Shown one piece after another: positions 44,097 to 52,856 of a stretch of DNA of 64,000 nt (the stretch's first letter is position 1; every line of letters starts with the position of its first letter). The stretch lies in assembly GCA_020249775.1 (NCBI GenBank), contig JADCFA010000002.1:124001-188000 (forward strand), written 5' to 3'. Under the pieces are notes generated by a model. That model ran no database searches. It was not told where the DNA came from and worked only from the letters and a program-made list of their open reading frames with translations. The translations under genes were made by a program, and so were the position numbers. The DNA is from Roseomonas sp. GTDB taxonomy: Bacteria; Pseudomonadota; Alphaproteobacteria; Acetobacterales; Acetobacteraceae.

Positions 44097-45475
44097 TTGG
44101 ACAAAGCCTCCAGAATACGTGCCCAGGATCGGATACCCTTCTGGAAGCTTTCCAGATTGTATTTCTCATTCGGGCTATGAATGCGGTCATCTTCCAGGCC
44201 AAAGCCCGCCAGCACCACATCCATGCCAAGCGAGGTCTTCAGCATATGCGTGACGGGGATGGAACCGCCAGAGCCGATAAACACTGCCGGCTTGCCCCAT
44301 TCATCGGACAGCGCCGCGCGCGCCTTGGCGAAAGCGGGGTCGGTATCGGGGAAGCGAATGGCGCGGCCTGAGCCATGTTCAATGAATTCGGCGCGACAAT
44401 CGGATGGCAAGCGCGCCATCACATGCGCGCGGAAGGCCTTGCGGATCGCATGCGGGTCCTGGTCAAACACCAGCCGGAAGGACACCTTGGCCGAGGCTTG
44501 CGCAGGGATCACGGTCTTGAAACCATCGCCCTGATAGCCGCCGCCCATGCCGTTGATTTCGCAAGTCGGGCGCGACCAGACCATTTCCAGCGCATCGCGC
44601 CCCTTCTCGCCGGCTGGCTGCGACAGGCCAATGACACCAAGGAATTTCTCAGCGGTGAAACCAAGCGTTCCCCATTGCTGCTTCAGGCTTTCCGGCAATT
44701 CCGGCACGCCATCATAAAAGCCGGGCAGCGTGACGCGGCCCTGATCATCGTAAAGATCAGCCAGGATCTTCGCCAGAATCCGGTTCGGATTGGCTGCCGC
44801 CATGCCATAGAAACCCGAATGCAAATCACGATCCGCGGCATGGATGATCACTTCCTCACCGCAAAGCCCGCGCAGCATGGTGACGATTGCCGGCGTTTTC
44901 GGGTCCCACATATTGGTATCGCAAATCAGGCCGATATCCGCCTTCAATTCTTGGCTGTTGGCATCAAGGAAGCCGGGCAGATTTGCGCCGCCTGATTCTT
45001 CCTCACCTTCCAGCAGGATGGAAACCGGAATGGGCAGCTTGCCCGTCACGGCCTTCCAGGCGCGGCAGGCTTCGACAAAGGCCATAAGCTGGCCCTTGTC
45101 ATCCGCGCTGCCACGGCCGCGGATCACCTTGGTGCCATCGGGCAGGGCTTCGATCACCGGATCGAAAGGGTCACGATCCCATAATTCCAACGGGTCAACC
45201 GGCTGCACATCGTAATGGCCGTAGAACAGCGCCGAAGGGCCTTTGGCCGCGCGATCATGCGCCACCACAATCGGATGGCCAGGCGTTGGCCGTGCCGAGG
45301 CTTCAAAGCCAATACTGCGCAAATCCGCCGCATGCCATTCGGCATTGGCCGCGCAATCCTTCGCGAAGGCTGGATCGGTCGAAATGGATTTGATGCGAAG
45401 AACGGTAAAAAGGCGCTCCAGCGCGCCCCCCATGTCGGCGTCAATATGCGCCAAAACCCTGTCGAGATCGCTCAT
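44093..45475 (-). CDS. M20 family dipeptidase
   Basis: A 460-residue cytoplasmic zinc peptidase. Metal and catalytic residues are visible in FYGHYDVQPVDP (His, Asp), IRGRGSADDKGQL (bridging Asp), LEGEEESGGANL (Glu pair) and the C-terminal GSGGSIPVTHML with the last His. DRDLHSGFYGMAAANP marks the lid/dimerisation domain. It is the first gene of the run with AbgT, SLC13, LpxR and porin genes. ATG 45475 (MSDLDRVLAHID) is chosen over an upstream ATG at 45511 that adds a Trp-rich stretch. It is distinct from the PepT-like M20 peptidase at 33048. Confidence 0.93.
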   Translation of the reverse strand: MSDLDRVLAHIDADMGGALERLFTVLRIKSISTDPAFAKDCAANAEWHAADLRSIGFEASARPTPGHPIVVAHDRAAKGPSALFYGHYDVQPVDPLELWDRDPFDPVIEALPDGTKVIRGRGSADDKGQLMAFVEACRAWKAVTGKLPIPVSILLEGEEESGGANLPGFLDANSQELKADIGLICDTNMWDPKTPAIVTMLRGLCGEEVIIHAADRDLHSGFYGMAAANPNRILAKILADLYDDQGRVTLPGFYDGVPELPESLKQQWGTLGFTAEKFLGVIGLSQPAGEKGRDALEMVWSRPTCEINGMGGGYQGDGFKTVIPAQASAKVSFRLVFDQDPHAIRKAFRAHVMARLPSDCRAEFIEHGSGRAIRFPDTDPAFAKARAALSDEWGKPAVFIGSGGSIPVTHMLKTSLGMDVVLAGFGLEDDRIHSPNEKYNLESFQKGIRSWARILEALSK

Positions 45476-45661
45476 GTTTTCTGCCTGCCATCCTGGCCAG
45501 CGGGCGCGCATAGGGCAACACGCTCCTTGGCCTTCTTATTCGGTCTAGCCTTCTAGCACATCCTGGCCTTGCGCGGCACGTCCCGGGGCTGTGCCGCCCG
45601 TCCGGCGGGTGGCGCTGGGGGCGTGCGGGCGGCGCGCGGCTCCGGCAGGGTGCAACCAATC

Positions 45662-46444
45662 ATGCCGGACCCCTCCCCCCTCCCCGTCCATGCGCTGCTG
45701 CTTGCCGAGCGGCTTGATACGCGCGCGCTGGAACGGCGCGGCCCCGTGCTGCCTGGGGCGCTCAGCCTTGGCGAATTGCCCGGCGGCGGGCGCGGCTTTG
45801 CCTTCCGCTGGGGCGCGCTGGTCACCATCGGCACCACGCTGGAACAGACTGAGGCGCTGGCCGCGCAGCTCCGCGCGCATCTCCATGAAGCGCTTGATGC
45901 CCCGGTGCATGAAACGGCCGAAATCATCATCGGCGCGGCCGAGGATGGCGCGGATGAGGCCGGCGTCATCCTGTTGCGTGACGCGACGCCAGCGCGCCTG
46001 GCGCTGGTGGCCAAGGCACTCGCCAAAAGCGCGGTATTGACCCATCAGGAAGCGATGCTGGCACGCACGCTGGACCGGCTTGAAGCGCCGCTTGAGCGGC
46101 TACGGCGCGGGCGTCTTGGGCTGCCGACGCGGCTGATCGTGCCGCTGATCGGCGAAGCGATTTCCGCCCGGGCGCGTGCCTCCGCCCGGGTTGATACCGC
46201 GGCCAAGCCCGATCTGCTCTGGGATCATCCCGAATTGGCGCCGCTGCATGCGACCCTTGCCGCCGAATGGGAGCTTGCGGAACGCACCGAAGCCTTGGCG
46301 AGCAAGCTTGAAATGGTGCGCGAAATCTCAGAAACCCTGCTTGATTTGACCGAAACGCGGCGTTCTCGTTTACTGGAATTGGCGGTGGTGCTGCTGATCG
46401 CGACCGAGGTTGCAACAACGCTTTACGGCCTTATCGTGCCGTAA
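45662..46444 (+). CDS. RMD1/YagE family protein (DUF155)
   Basis: A 260-residue protein of the RMD1/DUF155 family, whose eukaryotic members are mitochondrial membrane proteins needed for mitochondrial translation. Bacterial functions are unknown. The N-terminal half is mixed alpha/beta (LLLAERLDTRALERRG, FAFRWGALVTIG). The C-terminal half is helical (LLWDHPELAPLHATLAAEWEL, TRRSRLLELAVVLLIATEVATTLYGLI) and ends in a membrane span, as in family members. I choose ATG 45662; the longer frame upstream is Gly/Arg-rich and unlike the family. It stands alone between two minus-strand genes. Confidence 0.88.
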   Translation: MPDPSPLPVHALLLAERLDTRALERRGPVLPGALSLGELPGGGRGFAFRWGALVTIGTTLEQTEALAAQLRAHLHEALDAPVHETAEIIIGAAEDGADEAGVILLRDATPARLALVAKALAKSAVLTHQEAMLARTLDRLEAPLERLRRGRLGLPTRLIVPLIGEAISARARASARVDTAAKPDLLWDHPELAPLHATLAAEWELAERTEALASKLEMVREISETLLDLTETRRSRLLELAVVLLIATEVATTLYGLIVP

Positions 46445-46471
46445 GGGCTGATCGAATTTCCAAGCAATGCT

Positions 46472-47695
46472 TCAAGGCCCCGGCGGCGGCGGAGAAACCA
46501 GGCCAACCGGCGGCGGGGTTGTTCGCCAACTGCTCAGGTCCCGCCCGCGCGCTTCGCCATGGGCGAATAGGGCGCGCATGAAGCCATTGTCGAAGGGGCC
46601 TGGCCGCGGCGTATCGAATTCCTGGCCGATGCTTTGCAGACGAAAGCCGATACGGTCGCGATAAGTGGTCAGGTAAATGCGATCAAGATCATTGATGGAT
46701 GAAAAATGCAGCAGCGTCAGCGCGGACCGCCGCGTGATGCTGAACAAGCCCCCTGGTGGTTCGGAAATCGCCACATCCACGCGGCCATTGCGGATCACCC
46801 AGGCGGTGATTTCACGCTGCACACCGGCGCGGCTCAGCAATGGGCCTGGGCGCAGTCGGGGCGGGTAGAGGAAAACCTGCATCGCCGCACCGCCATCCAC
46901 ATGCATTTCCTGGAAGCGACGCCCGCCCACTTCGACATCAATCAGCACGGGCGGAAAGGCACCGGGGATCGAGGAAGACGCCAGCAGGATCCTGCGAATC
47001 AGCGTAAGCGCATCGGGATGGCCACTGGCCGCGATGGCACCGATATTCCAGACAACCGGCCGCCCGACATCCAGATTGACAGTGCCAATCAGCAGCAACC
47101 GCCCGCGTTCATGTTCGGCGGCGATGGCCCGCAGCATTGCCTCATCCGCATGGCGGTCAATCAAGCGCGCAAGGGGGGCAGTATCGGCAATCGCTTCGCG
47201 GAACAGCAGCGAAAAGGCTACGCGGCCAAGCTGCACAACGTCATTTGGCGCGATTTCGGTGAATAAGGCGCGCAGCCGGTCATCAAAGGCGGGGCCGAGG
47301 AAGGCGAAGGGCGCGATCAAGGCGCCAGCGGAAACACCCGTGACCATATCGAATGCCGGGCGCTGTCCGGTTTCGGTCCAACCATTCAACACGCCGGCAC
47401 CGAAGGCACCATTATCGGCACCGCCCGATAGCGCCAGGAAATGCCCGGGCGGCATCCGCCCGCCCCGGCCAGGTGGCAGCGCCGCAATTCGGCGGCGCAA
47501 TACGTTTTCGTAATAGGCAACAATCGGCGCGGGATCGCCATCGGCCCAGAAGCGCGAATCCCGCACGCCAAGGACATCAATGCTGGTCAATTGTTCCGAT
47601 GGCGGTGATGGCAGGCGCCGCACGCTGGCGCAGCCCGCCAAAAGCGCGCAAAGCATGAGCGCCATTGCGGCGCGAGAGGCCCAAACGCCAATCAT
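46472..47695 (-). CDS. Patatin-like phospholipase, lipoprotein
   Basis: A patatin-fold lipid acyl hydrolase of about 407 residues. The N-terminus MIGVWASRAAMALMLCALLAGCASVRR has a lipobox (LAGC), so it is likely anchored in the envelope. The patatin motifs are present: FLALSGGADNGAFGAGVLNG (oxyanion region), the nucleophile elbow VTGVSAGALIAPF and the catalytic Asp in HVDGGAA. The C-terminal tail is Pro-rich (TTPPPVGLVSPPPPG). I start at ATG 47695; a further ATG at 47662 still keeps the lipobox. It is the first of two patatin-like genes here and differs in being exported. Confidence 0.9.
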   Translation of the reverse strand: MIGVWASRAAMALMLCALLAGCASVRRLPSPPSEQLTSIDVLGVRDSRFWADGDPAPIVAYYENVLRRRIAALPPGRGGRMPPGHFLALSGGADNGAFGAGVLNGWTETGQRPAFDMVTGVSAGALIAPFAFLGPAFDDRLRALFTEIAPNDVVQLGRVAFSLLFREAIADTAPLARLIDRHADEAMLRAIAAEHERGRLLLIGTVNLDVGRPVVWNIGAIAASGHPDALTLIRRILLASSSIPGAFPPVLIDVEVGGRRFQEMHVDGGAAMQVFLYPPRLRPGPLLSRAGVQREITAWVIRNGRVDVAISEPPGGLFSITRRSALTLLHFSSINDLDRIYLTTYRDRIGFRLQSIGQEFDTPRPGPFDNGFMRALFAHGEARGRDLSSWRTTPPPVGLVSPPPPGP

Positions 47696-47793
47696 GATCA
47701 AGGGGCGTATCACTGCAGCAGGACATGGTAAAGCGGCACCAAATGACCCTTCGATCACATTTTCGACGCGCCGAACGCACCCGTTCCGCCTGG

Positions 47794-47839
47794 AAAAGCG
47801 CCCCGGCATGATCCGCCGCCATGGATCATGCCGGGCTTT
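47794..47839 (-). terminator. Strong terminator after the DUF1269 gene
   Basis: A perfect 13-base stem (CCCGGCATGATCC, 47802-47814, with GGATCATGCCGGG, 47823-47835) encloses an 8-base loop and is extended by AAAG/CTTT. On the minus strand CGCTTTTCC follows. It lies 48 bases after the DUF1269 stop at 47887. Confidence 0.75.
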
Positions 47840-47886
47840 GGTTTCACATCAGCCGGAAAGCGCCGTTGCCACGCCACCCCTATGGA

Positions 47887-48387
47887 TTATCCACCAGCGG
47901 CGCTGGCGCCGGCGAGCGCTTCACGCAGCAATGCTTCCTTGGTTTCGTCGAAGGAGGTGCGCATGATCCGCCCACCCATGCCCTGCAGCCCTTCCATCAC
48001 GCGCTCTGCGGTCATTTTCCGGACCAGCAGAAACAGCGCGGCTTCACCGCCCTGAAGGCTTTGCGCGACTTCCTTCATGAAGTCGTCATTGATGCCGACA
48101 TCAGTCAGTCGCCCTGAAACCGCGCCAGCCGCGGCACCCACTGCCGCGCCCGCAAGCGGGTTGAGGAACAATAGCCCAATCAGGGACCCCCAGAGCGCAC
48201 CGCCAGCGGCACCGGCAGCCGTTGGGTGAAAGGTCTGGTTCAGCTTGATACTGCCATCGGGCTTGCGCAGCGCCACCACCGCATCACCAAGCTCAATCAG
48301 GTATTCGCGCTGCATGGAAGCAACGCGCGTGCGCGCTTCTTCAGCCTGCGCTTCGGTGGGGAATGAAATGACAAGGAGATCAGCCAT
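47887..48387 (-). CDS. DUF1269 domain protein
   Basis: A 166-residue protein with the DUF1269 layout: an N-terminal ferredoxin-like part (LLVISFPTEAQAEEARTRV, IELGDAVVALRKPDG), a Gly/Ala-rich hydrophobic hairpin at about 55-92 (AGAAGGALWGSLIGLLFL, GAAVGAAAGAVSGRL) and a C-terminal part (INDDFMKEVAQSLQGGEAAL, GGRIMRTSFDETKE). The function is unknown. Members are often stress-induced and membrane-associated. A GG-rich stretch upstream of ATG 48387 could be the ribosome site. It is a single-gene unit closed by the terminator at 47794. Confidence 0.88.
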   Translation of the reverse strand: MADLLVISFPTEAQAEEARTRVASMQREYLIELGDAVVALRKPDGSIKLNQTFHPTAAGAAGGALWGSLIGLLFLNPLAGAAVGAAAGAVSGRLTDVGINDDFMKEVAQSLQGGEAALFLLVRKMTAERVMEGLQGMGGRIMRTSFDETKEALLREALAGASAAGG

Positions 48388-48799
48388 GATTTTGGTTCCT
48401 TACGTCTGGCCCGAGAGATTTCCGACGCGCCGCGGGCCAGGGCGCGCGATGCCGGCACTGAGGCCGGGCGGCATGATGGTCTGACGCTGACATCATGCAC
48501 CCCGCCTCAACAAAAGATGTGACGCAACGCCAAACGCAGCGCGCATCGCGTGGAATTCCCAATGCTGCGGCATGCTCCATTCTTCACTGAAGAAACCTGC
48601 CGAAGATCAGGAGAATTCCGATTATTTTCAGCCCTTCTTGATAGCCGGCCCATCCCTGCCGCGCGATGCGCATCCCGTCCCCATGCTAGGCGCCTTATCC
48701 CTGAGATGGCGCTGACCGCTGGTCCCTGGCGCTGCCCAAGGTTACAAAAAGCTGCGCGTTCGGGAGGGGGGCGGGACAATACTGCCCCACACAGAGCCA
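48388..48799. other. Divergent intergenic region between the DUF1269 gene and the first AraC gene
   Basis: Open frames here lack family features. AAGGTTAC occurs at 48738-48745, about 55 bases before the AraC-type gene, and its complement GTAACCTT recurs in front of the paralogous AraC gene at 57968. Other promoters for both flanking genes must lie here but were not pinned down. Confidence 0.4.
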
Positions 48800-49804
48800 A
48801 TGTTGTCAGTGAGTTCGGTGCCGGGCCCAGGCCCAAGCGCTGACCCGGCGAATAGTTTTTCGGTTGACACGCGGAACCTGCCGCCCGCGATCCGCTTTGA
48901 TGTCTGGCGCGCCTTTTGGGAACCGGTGGTACATGTCGCGGCGCCACATTCTGGCGCGGATGGTTTTTGCGGCCATGCTGAGTTGCGTCGGCTTGGCCAG
49001 CATGTCTTGCTGAAATGCCAAGCCGATGCCGCCGATTATCGCCGCGCCCGCAGTGAAGGCCTGCGCGATGGGCTGGATCATTGGCTGCTGGCGCTTCGCC
49101 TTGGCGAAGCGGATGATCAGCCGGAGGAGTTATTGCTCGGCTCCCTCTCACTCGGCTTCGGGGTGCGCAAGCTTGGCGGCAATTGGTGCGGCGTGCTCAT
49201 TCAGCCGGAACACCTGCCACAACTTGCCCCGGTTTTCGCGACCATGCGCAGCATGCCGCTGCAGAGCCCGGCAGCACGCATGCTGGGCGGCATGCTGCCG
49301 CGCATGGCGGCCTCGGCCAATGAAATCAACGCGGAAGACGCGCCGCGGTTGGAAGCGGCGCTGTCTTCCATGCTGACAGCCTGCCTGATGGGCCTTGAAA
49401 TGCGCCCCGCAACAACGCGCCAGCAACTTGAAGCCGCGCGCCGCGCCCGGGTGATTGCATTGGTGGACGCGGCGCTCGGCGATGTGGAGCTTTCACCGGC
49501 GCTGCTGGTCAAGCGCTCCGGCATTTCGCGTTCCGAACTCTATCGCTGCTTTGCGCCGATTGGCGGCATTGCGCGCGTTATTCAACAGCGCCGGCTGCGC
49601 CAGGCCTATCGGGAATTGGTGCGCGCGGATGCGCCGCCTTCGGTCAGCCGCATCGGTGAAGCGGTCGGCTTTTACGACCCATCAAGCTTCACCCGTGCCT
49701 TCCGCCGCGAATTCGGCTGCACCCCAAGCGAAGTTTTGGCGCGCCGCGCGCCGCAAGCAGGCCGGGCCGCGCCCGGGCTTGCCGCCGCGCTCAGCTTCCG
49801 CTGA
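48800..49804 (+). CDS. AraC family transcriptional regulator (first of two paralogues)
   Basis: A 334-residue regulator. The N-terminal 200 residues are an AraC-binding-2-like sensor domain (FDVWRAFWEP, GLRDGLDHWLLALRLG). The C-terminal HTH_18 domain is at about 225-320 with two helix-turn-helix units: ALLVKRSGISRSELYRCF and VSRIGEAVGFYDPSSFTRAF. RREFGCTPSEVLAR ends the domain. It shares layout and motifs with the gene at 57968. Its 3' end overlaps the convergent RND gene by 14 bases, so it may control the efflux operon, but this is inference. Confidence 0.92.
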   Translation: MLSVSSVPGPGPSADPANSFSVDTRNLPPAIRFDVWRAFWEPVVHVAAPHSGADGFCGHAELRRLGQHVLLKCQADAADYRRARSEGLRDGLDHWLLALRLGEADDQPEELLLGSLSLGFGVRKLGGNWCGVLIQPEHLPQLAPVFATMRSMPLQSPAARMLGGMLPRMAASANEINAEDAPRLEAALSSMLTACLMGLEMRPATTRQQLEAARRARVIALVDAALGDVELSPALLVKRSGISRSELYRCFAPIGGIARVIQQRRLRQAYRELVRADAPPSVSRIGEAVGFYDPSSFTRAFRREFGCTPSEVLARRAPQAGRAAPGLAAALSFR

Positions 49805-52800
49805 TCACCTTTCGGTCACGCTGGCGCTCCAGGCTGGCGACATAAAGTGCCGGCAGCACCACCAGCGTCAGCAAGGTTGCCACCAAAAGCCCGCCCATAA
49901 TGGCGAAGGCCATCGGCCCCCAAAAAACCGTCGGCGCAATCGGAATAAGCCCGAGCACGGTGGAAAGCGCCGTCAGCATCATGGGGCGCAGGCGAGAGGT
50001 TGCCGCCGCCACCACCGCATCGCGTAGCGGCAATCCCCCCGCGCGGTCTTCTTCAATCTGCACAATCAGGATCACCGCGTTTTTCGCGATCATGCCTAGC
50101 AAGGCAAGGATGCCAAGAATGGCCACAAAGCCGAGCGGCCGGCCAAAGGCAAGCAGTGCCGCCACCACGCCAATCAGCCCAAGCGGCAGGATCGCCACCA
50201 CCAGGCCAAGCCGCGCGAAGCTTTGCAATTGAAACATCAGCGCGGTCAGCATCACAATAATCATGAAGGGCACCACCGCTATGACGGAAGCGCGGCTTTT
50301 CGCACTTTCTTCCGCAATGCCGCCAACTTCGATGGCATAGCCCGCAGGCAGGCGTGTTTGCATCTCCGCGATGCGCGGGGCCAGTTCCGCCACCACGGAT
50401 TCAGGCAGCACGCCAGGCCGCACATCAGCCTGCACCGTCAGCGCCAAAACGCGATCCCGCCGCCAGACCAGCGGGTATTCCTGCCCGTAGGAAATCGTGG
50501 CGAATTGGCCAAGTGCCACAGTGCGGCCACCCGGGATCGGCACCTGCATGGTTTGCAGCGAATCAAGCGAGATGCGTTCGCTCGCTGTCGCGCGGGCCAG
50601 CACATTCACCAGATAGATGTCATCGCGGATTTGCGTAATCAAGCTGCCGGTGATCACGGCATTCAAGGTGGCCGCAATGGCCGCGGAAGAAAGCCCAAGC
50701 TGGCGCGCCTGATCCTGGTCCACCTCAATGCGCAATTGCCGCGCGGGTTCAATCCAGTCAAAGCTTGGGCTGCGCACCCCGCCGCTGGTCGCGACCACTT
50801 GCGCGAGTTCCTTCGCTATGCCGCGAATGCCCTCAATCTCCGGCCCCAGCACACGGTATTGGATGGGCCAGCCAACGGGCGGGCCCAATTCCAGCGGCGC
50901 CACGCGCGAAATGGCGGCGGGGAATTGTTCCGCGAGCAAGGCCTCAATGCGCGGTTGCAGGCGTTTGCGCGCCTCAAAATCCTTCGCCACCACCACGGCC
51001 TGGGCAAAGAACGGGTTCGGCAATTGCACATTGAGCGGCAGATAGAAGCGGATCGCGCCGCGCCCGACATAGCTGCTCCAATGCGCGATATCGGGGTCCT
51101 TGGCGAAGGCCGCATCCAGCCTTTCCATCGCTGCCTCGGCCGCGTGGATGGAAGCATTTTGCGGCAGCGTCAGATCCACCACCAATTCGGGCCGGTCGGA
51201 TGCGGGGAAGAATTGCTGCGGCACAAAGCGCAGCACGAAAAGCGAAATGATAAAGGCGGCAATGGCGGCGGCAATCGTGATCCAACGAAAGCGGATCGCC
51301 AGATGCAGGAAGGCGGCATAGCCACGCAGTAGCCGCCCGGGCGCTGGCGCTTCGCCCGCCATTGCCACCTTCGGCGCCTTCAGGATGGCCATGCCAAGCA
51401 GCGGCGCGAACATCACGGCGACAAACCAGGAGACCACCAGCGCAATGCCCACCACCGCGAAGATGGAAAAGGTATATTCGCCCGCCGAACTGGCCGCGAA
51501 GCCAATCGGCAGAAAGCCCGCGATCGTCACCAAGGTGCCGGTCAGCATCGGCGCGGCCAATGTGCGATACGCGAAAGTCGCTGCCTGATCCTTGTGATCA
51601 CCGAATGAGAGGCGCCGGATCATCGCGTCAATCGTCGTCATCGCGTCATCCACCAGCAGCGTCAGCGCGATGATCAAGGCACCAAGCGAAATGCGTTGCA
51701 GGTCAATCCCCGCCAGCAGCATCAGCGGAAACACAATGGCGAGTGTCAAAGGGATGGAAAGCGCCACCACCGCCCCGGCGCGCACACCAAGGGCCACGAA
51801 ACTCACCGCCATGATAATCAGGATGGCCTGCCAAAGGCTTTCAGTGAAATCGCCAATGGCGCTATCCACTGTTTGCGCCTGATCGGCCACCAGGAAGGGT
51901 TCGATCCCGATCGGCAAACTGCCTTCAATCTTGCGCATTTCGCGGCGTAGATTCTTGCCCAGCGCCAGAATATCGCCGCCGTCGCGCATCGCCACCGCAA
52001 GACCAATGGCGGGCTTGCCATTAACGCGAAACATGGGCTGAGGCGGGTCGGTGAAACCGCGGCGGATTTCTGCGATATCGGTCAGCCGCACCAACCGATC
52101 ACCGGCCAGGAAGGACACTGCCGCAAGATCAGCCTCGTTCTGGAAGGCGCCGGAGACGCGCAGTGCCAGGCGTTCCGCACCAGTCTGCACCAGCCCCGCC
52201 GGGCGCACCGCATTCTGCGCCTGAAGGGCCGCGATCAGCGCGGGGTAATTCAGCCCAAGCCCGGCCAGACGTTCAAGCGAGAATTCAATGAAAACCACCT
52301 CATCCTGCGCGCCCAGGATTTCGATTTTCGTGACATCGGGCACGCGCAGCAGACGCGAACGCACTGCCTCTACCTGGTCGCGCAATTCACGATGGCCGAA
52401 GCCATCGGCGGTGAAGCCGAAGATAATGCCGAAAGTATCGCCGAAATCATCATTGAAGCCGGGGCCAATTACCCCTTGCGGCAAAGTGTGGCGCATATCG
52501 CCCACGCGCTTCCTCACCTCATACCACATATCCGGCACCACGGCGGGCGGGGTTGCGCCTTTCAGTTCAACGAAGATCGTGGTCTGCCCGGCGATGGTGT
52601 AGCTCCGCAGCCGATCCAGATTTGGCGTTTCCTGCAGCGTGCGTTCAAGCCGCTCGGTTACTTGCAGCAGGGTTTCTTCAATGGTGGCGCCGGGCCAGGC
52701 GGCCTGCACAACCATGGTGCGGAAGGTGAAGGCCGGGTCCTCATTACGGCCAAGGCGCAGAAACACCAGCGTGCCGGCAATCACCGCCACCAGCATGAAA

Positions 52801-52856
52801 AACATGACCAGCTGCGGCCGCTTGATGGACCATTCTGAAAGATTGGGGCCGATCAC
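49791..52856 (-). CDS. RND family efflux transporter permease (HAE1-type)
   Basis: A 1021-residue inner-membrane proton-driven pump with 12 membrane spans and two large periplasmic loops. Visible are MIGPNLSEWSIKRPQLVMFFMLV at the first span, GRNEDPAFTFRTMVVQAAWPG, the proton-relay acidic pair in ALTLLVDDAMTTIDAMI in the middle of span 4, and GMIAKNAVILIVQIEEDRAGG near span 10. The length is normal. Its start overlaps the adaptor gene by 4 bases. No outer-membrane factor gene is nearby, so it must use a TolC-like channel encoded elsewhere. Substrates cannot be predicted. Confidence 0.95.
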   Translation of the reverse strand: MIGPNLSEWSIKRPQLVMFFMLVAVIAGTLVFLRLGRNEDPAFTFRTMVVQAAWPGATIEETLLQVTERLERTLQETPNLDRLRSYTIAGQTTIFVELKGATPPAVVPDMWYEVRKRVGDMRHTLPQGVIGPGFNDDFGDTFGIIFGFTADGFGHRELRDQVEAVRSRLLRVPDVTKIEILGAQDEVVFIEFSLERLAGLGLNYPALIAALQAQNAVRPAGLVQTGAERLALRVSGAFQNEADLAAVSFLAGDRLVRLTDIAEIRRGFTDPPQPMFRVNGKPAIGLAVAMRDGGDILALGKNLRREMRKIEGSLPIGIEPFLVADQAQTVDSAIGDFTESLWQAILIIMAVSFVALGVRAGAVVALSIPLTLAIVFPLMLLAGIDLQRISLGALIIALTLLVDDAMTTIDAMIRRLSFGDHKDQAATFAYRTLAAPMLTGTLVTIAGFLPIGFAASSAGEYTFSIFAVVGIALVVSWFVAVMFAPLLGMAILKAPKVAMAGEAPAPGRLLRGYAAFLHLAIRFRWITIAAAIAAFIISLFVLRFVPQQFFPASDRPELVVDLTLPQNASIHAAEAAMERLDAAFAKDPDIAHWSSYVGRGAIRFYLPLNVQLPNPFFAQAVVVAKDFEARKRLQPRIEALLAEQFPAAISRVAPLELGPPVGWPIQYRVLGPEIEGIRGIAKELAQVVATSGGVRSPSFDWIEPARQLRIEVDQDQARQLGLSSAAIAATLNAVITGSLITQIRDDIYLVNVLARATASERISLDSLQTMQVPIPGGRTVALGQFATISYGQEYPLVWRRDRVLALTVQADVRPGVLPESVVAELAPRIAEMQTRLPAGYAIEVGGIAEESAKSRASVIAVVPFMIIVMLTALMFQLQSFARLGLVVAILPLGLIGVVAALLAFGRPLGFVAILGILALLGMIAKNAVILIVQIEEDRAGGLPLRDAVVAAATSRLRPMMLTALSTVLGLIPIAPTVFWGPMAFAIMGGLLVATLLTLVVLPALYVASLERQRDRKVISGS

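Noticed and set aside
50223-51332. Plus-strand frame opposite the RND pump (369 codons)
   Set aside because: Shadow of the pump gene; no ribosome site or domain.
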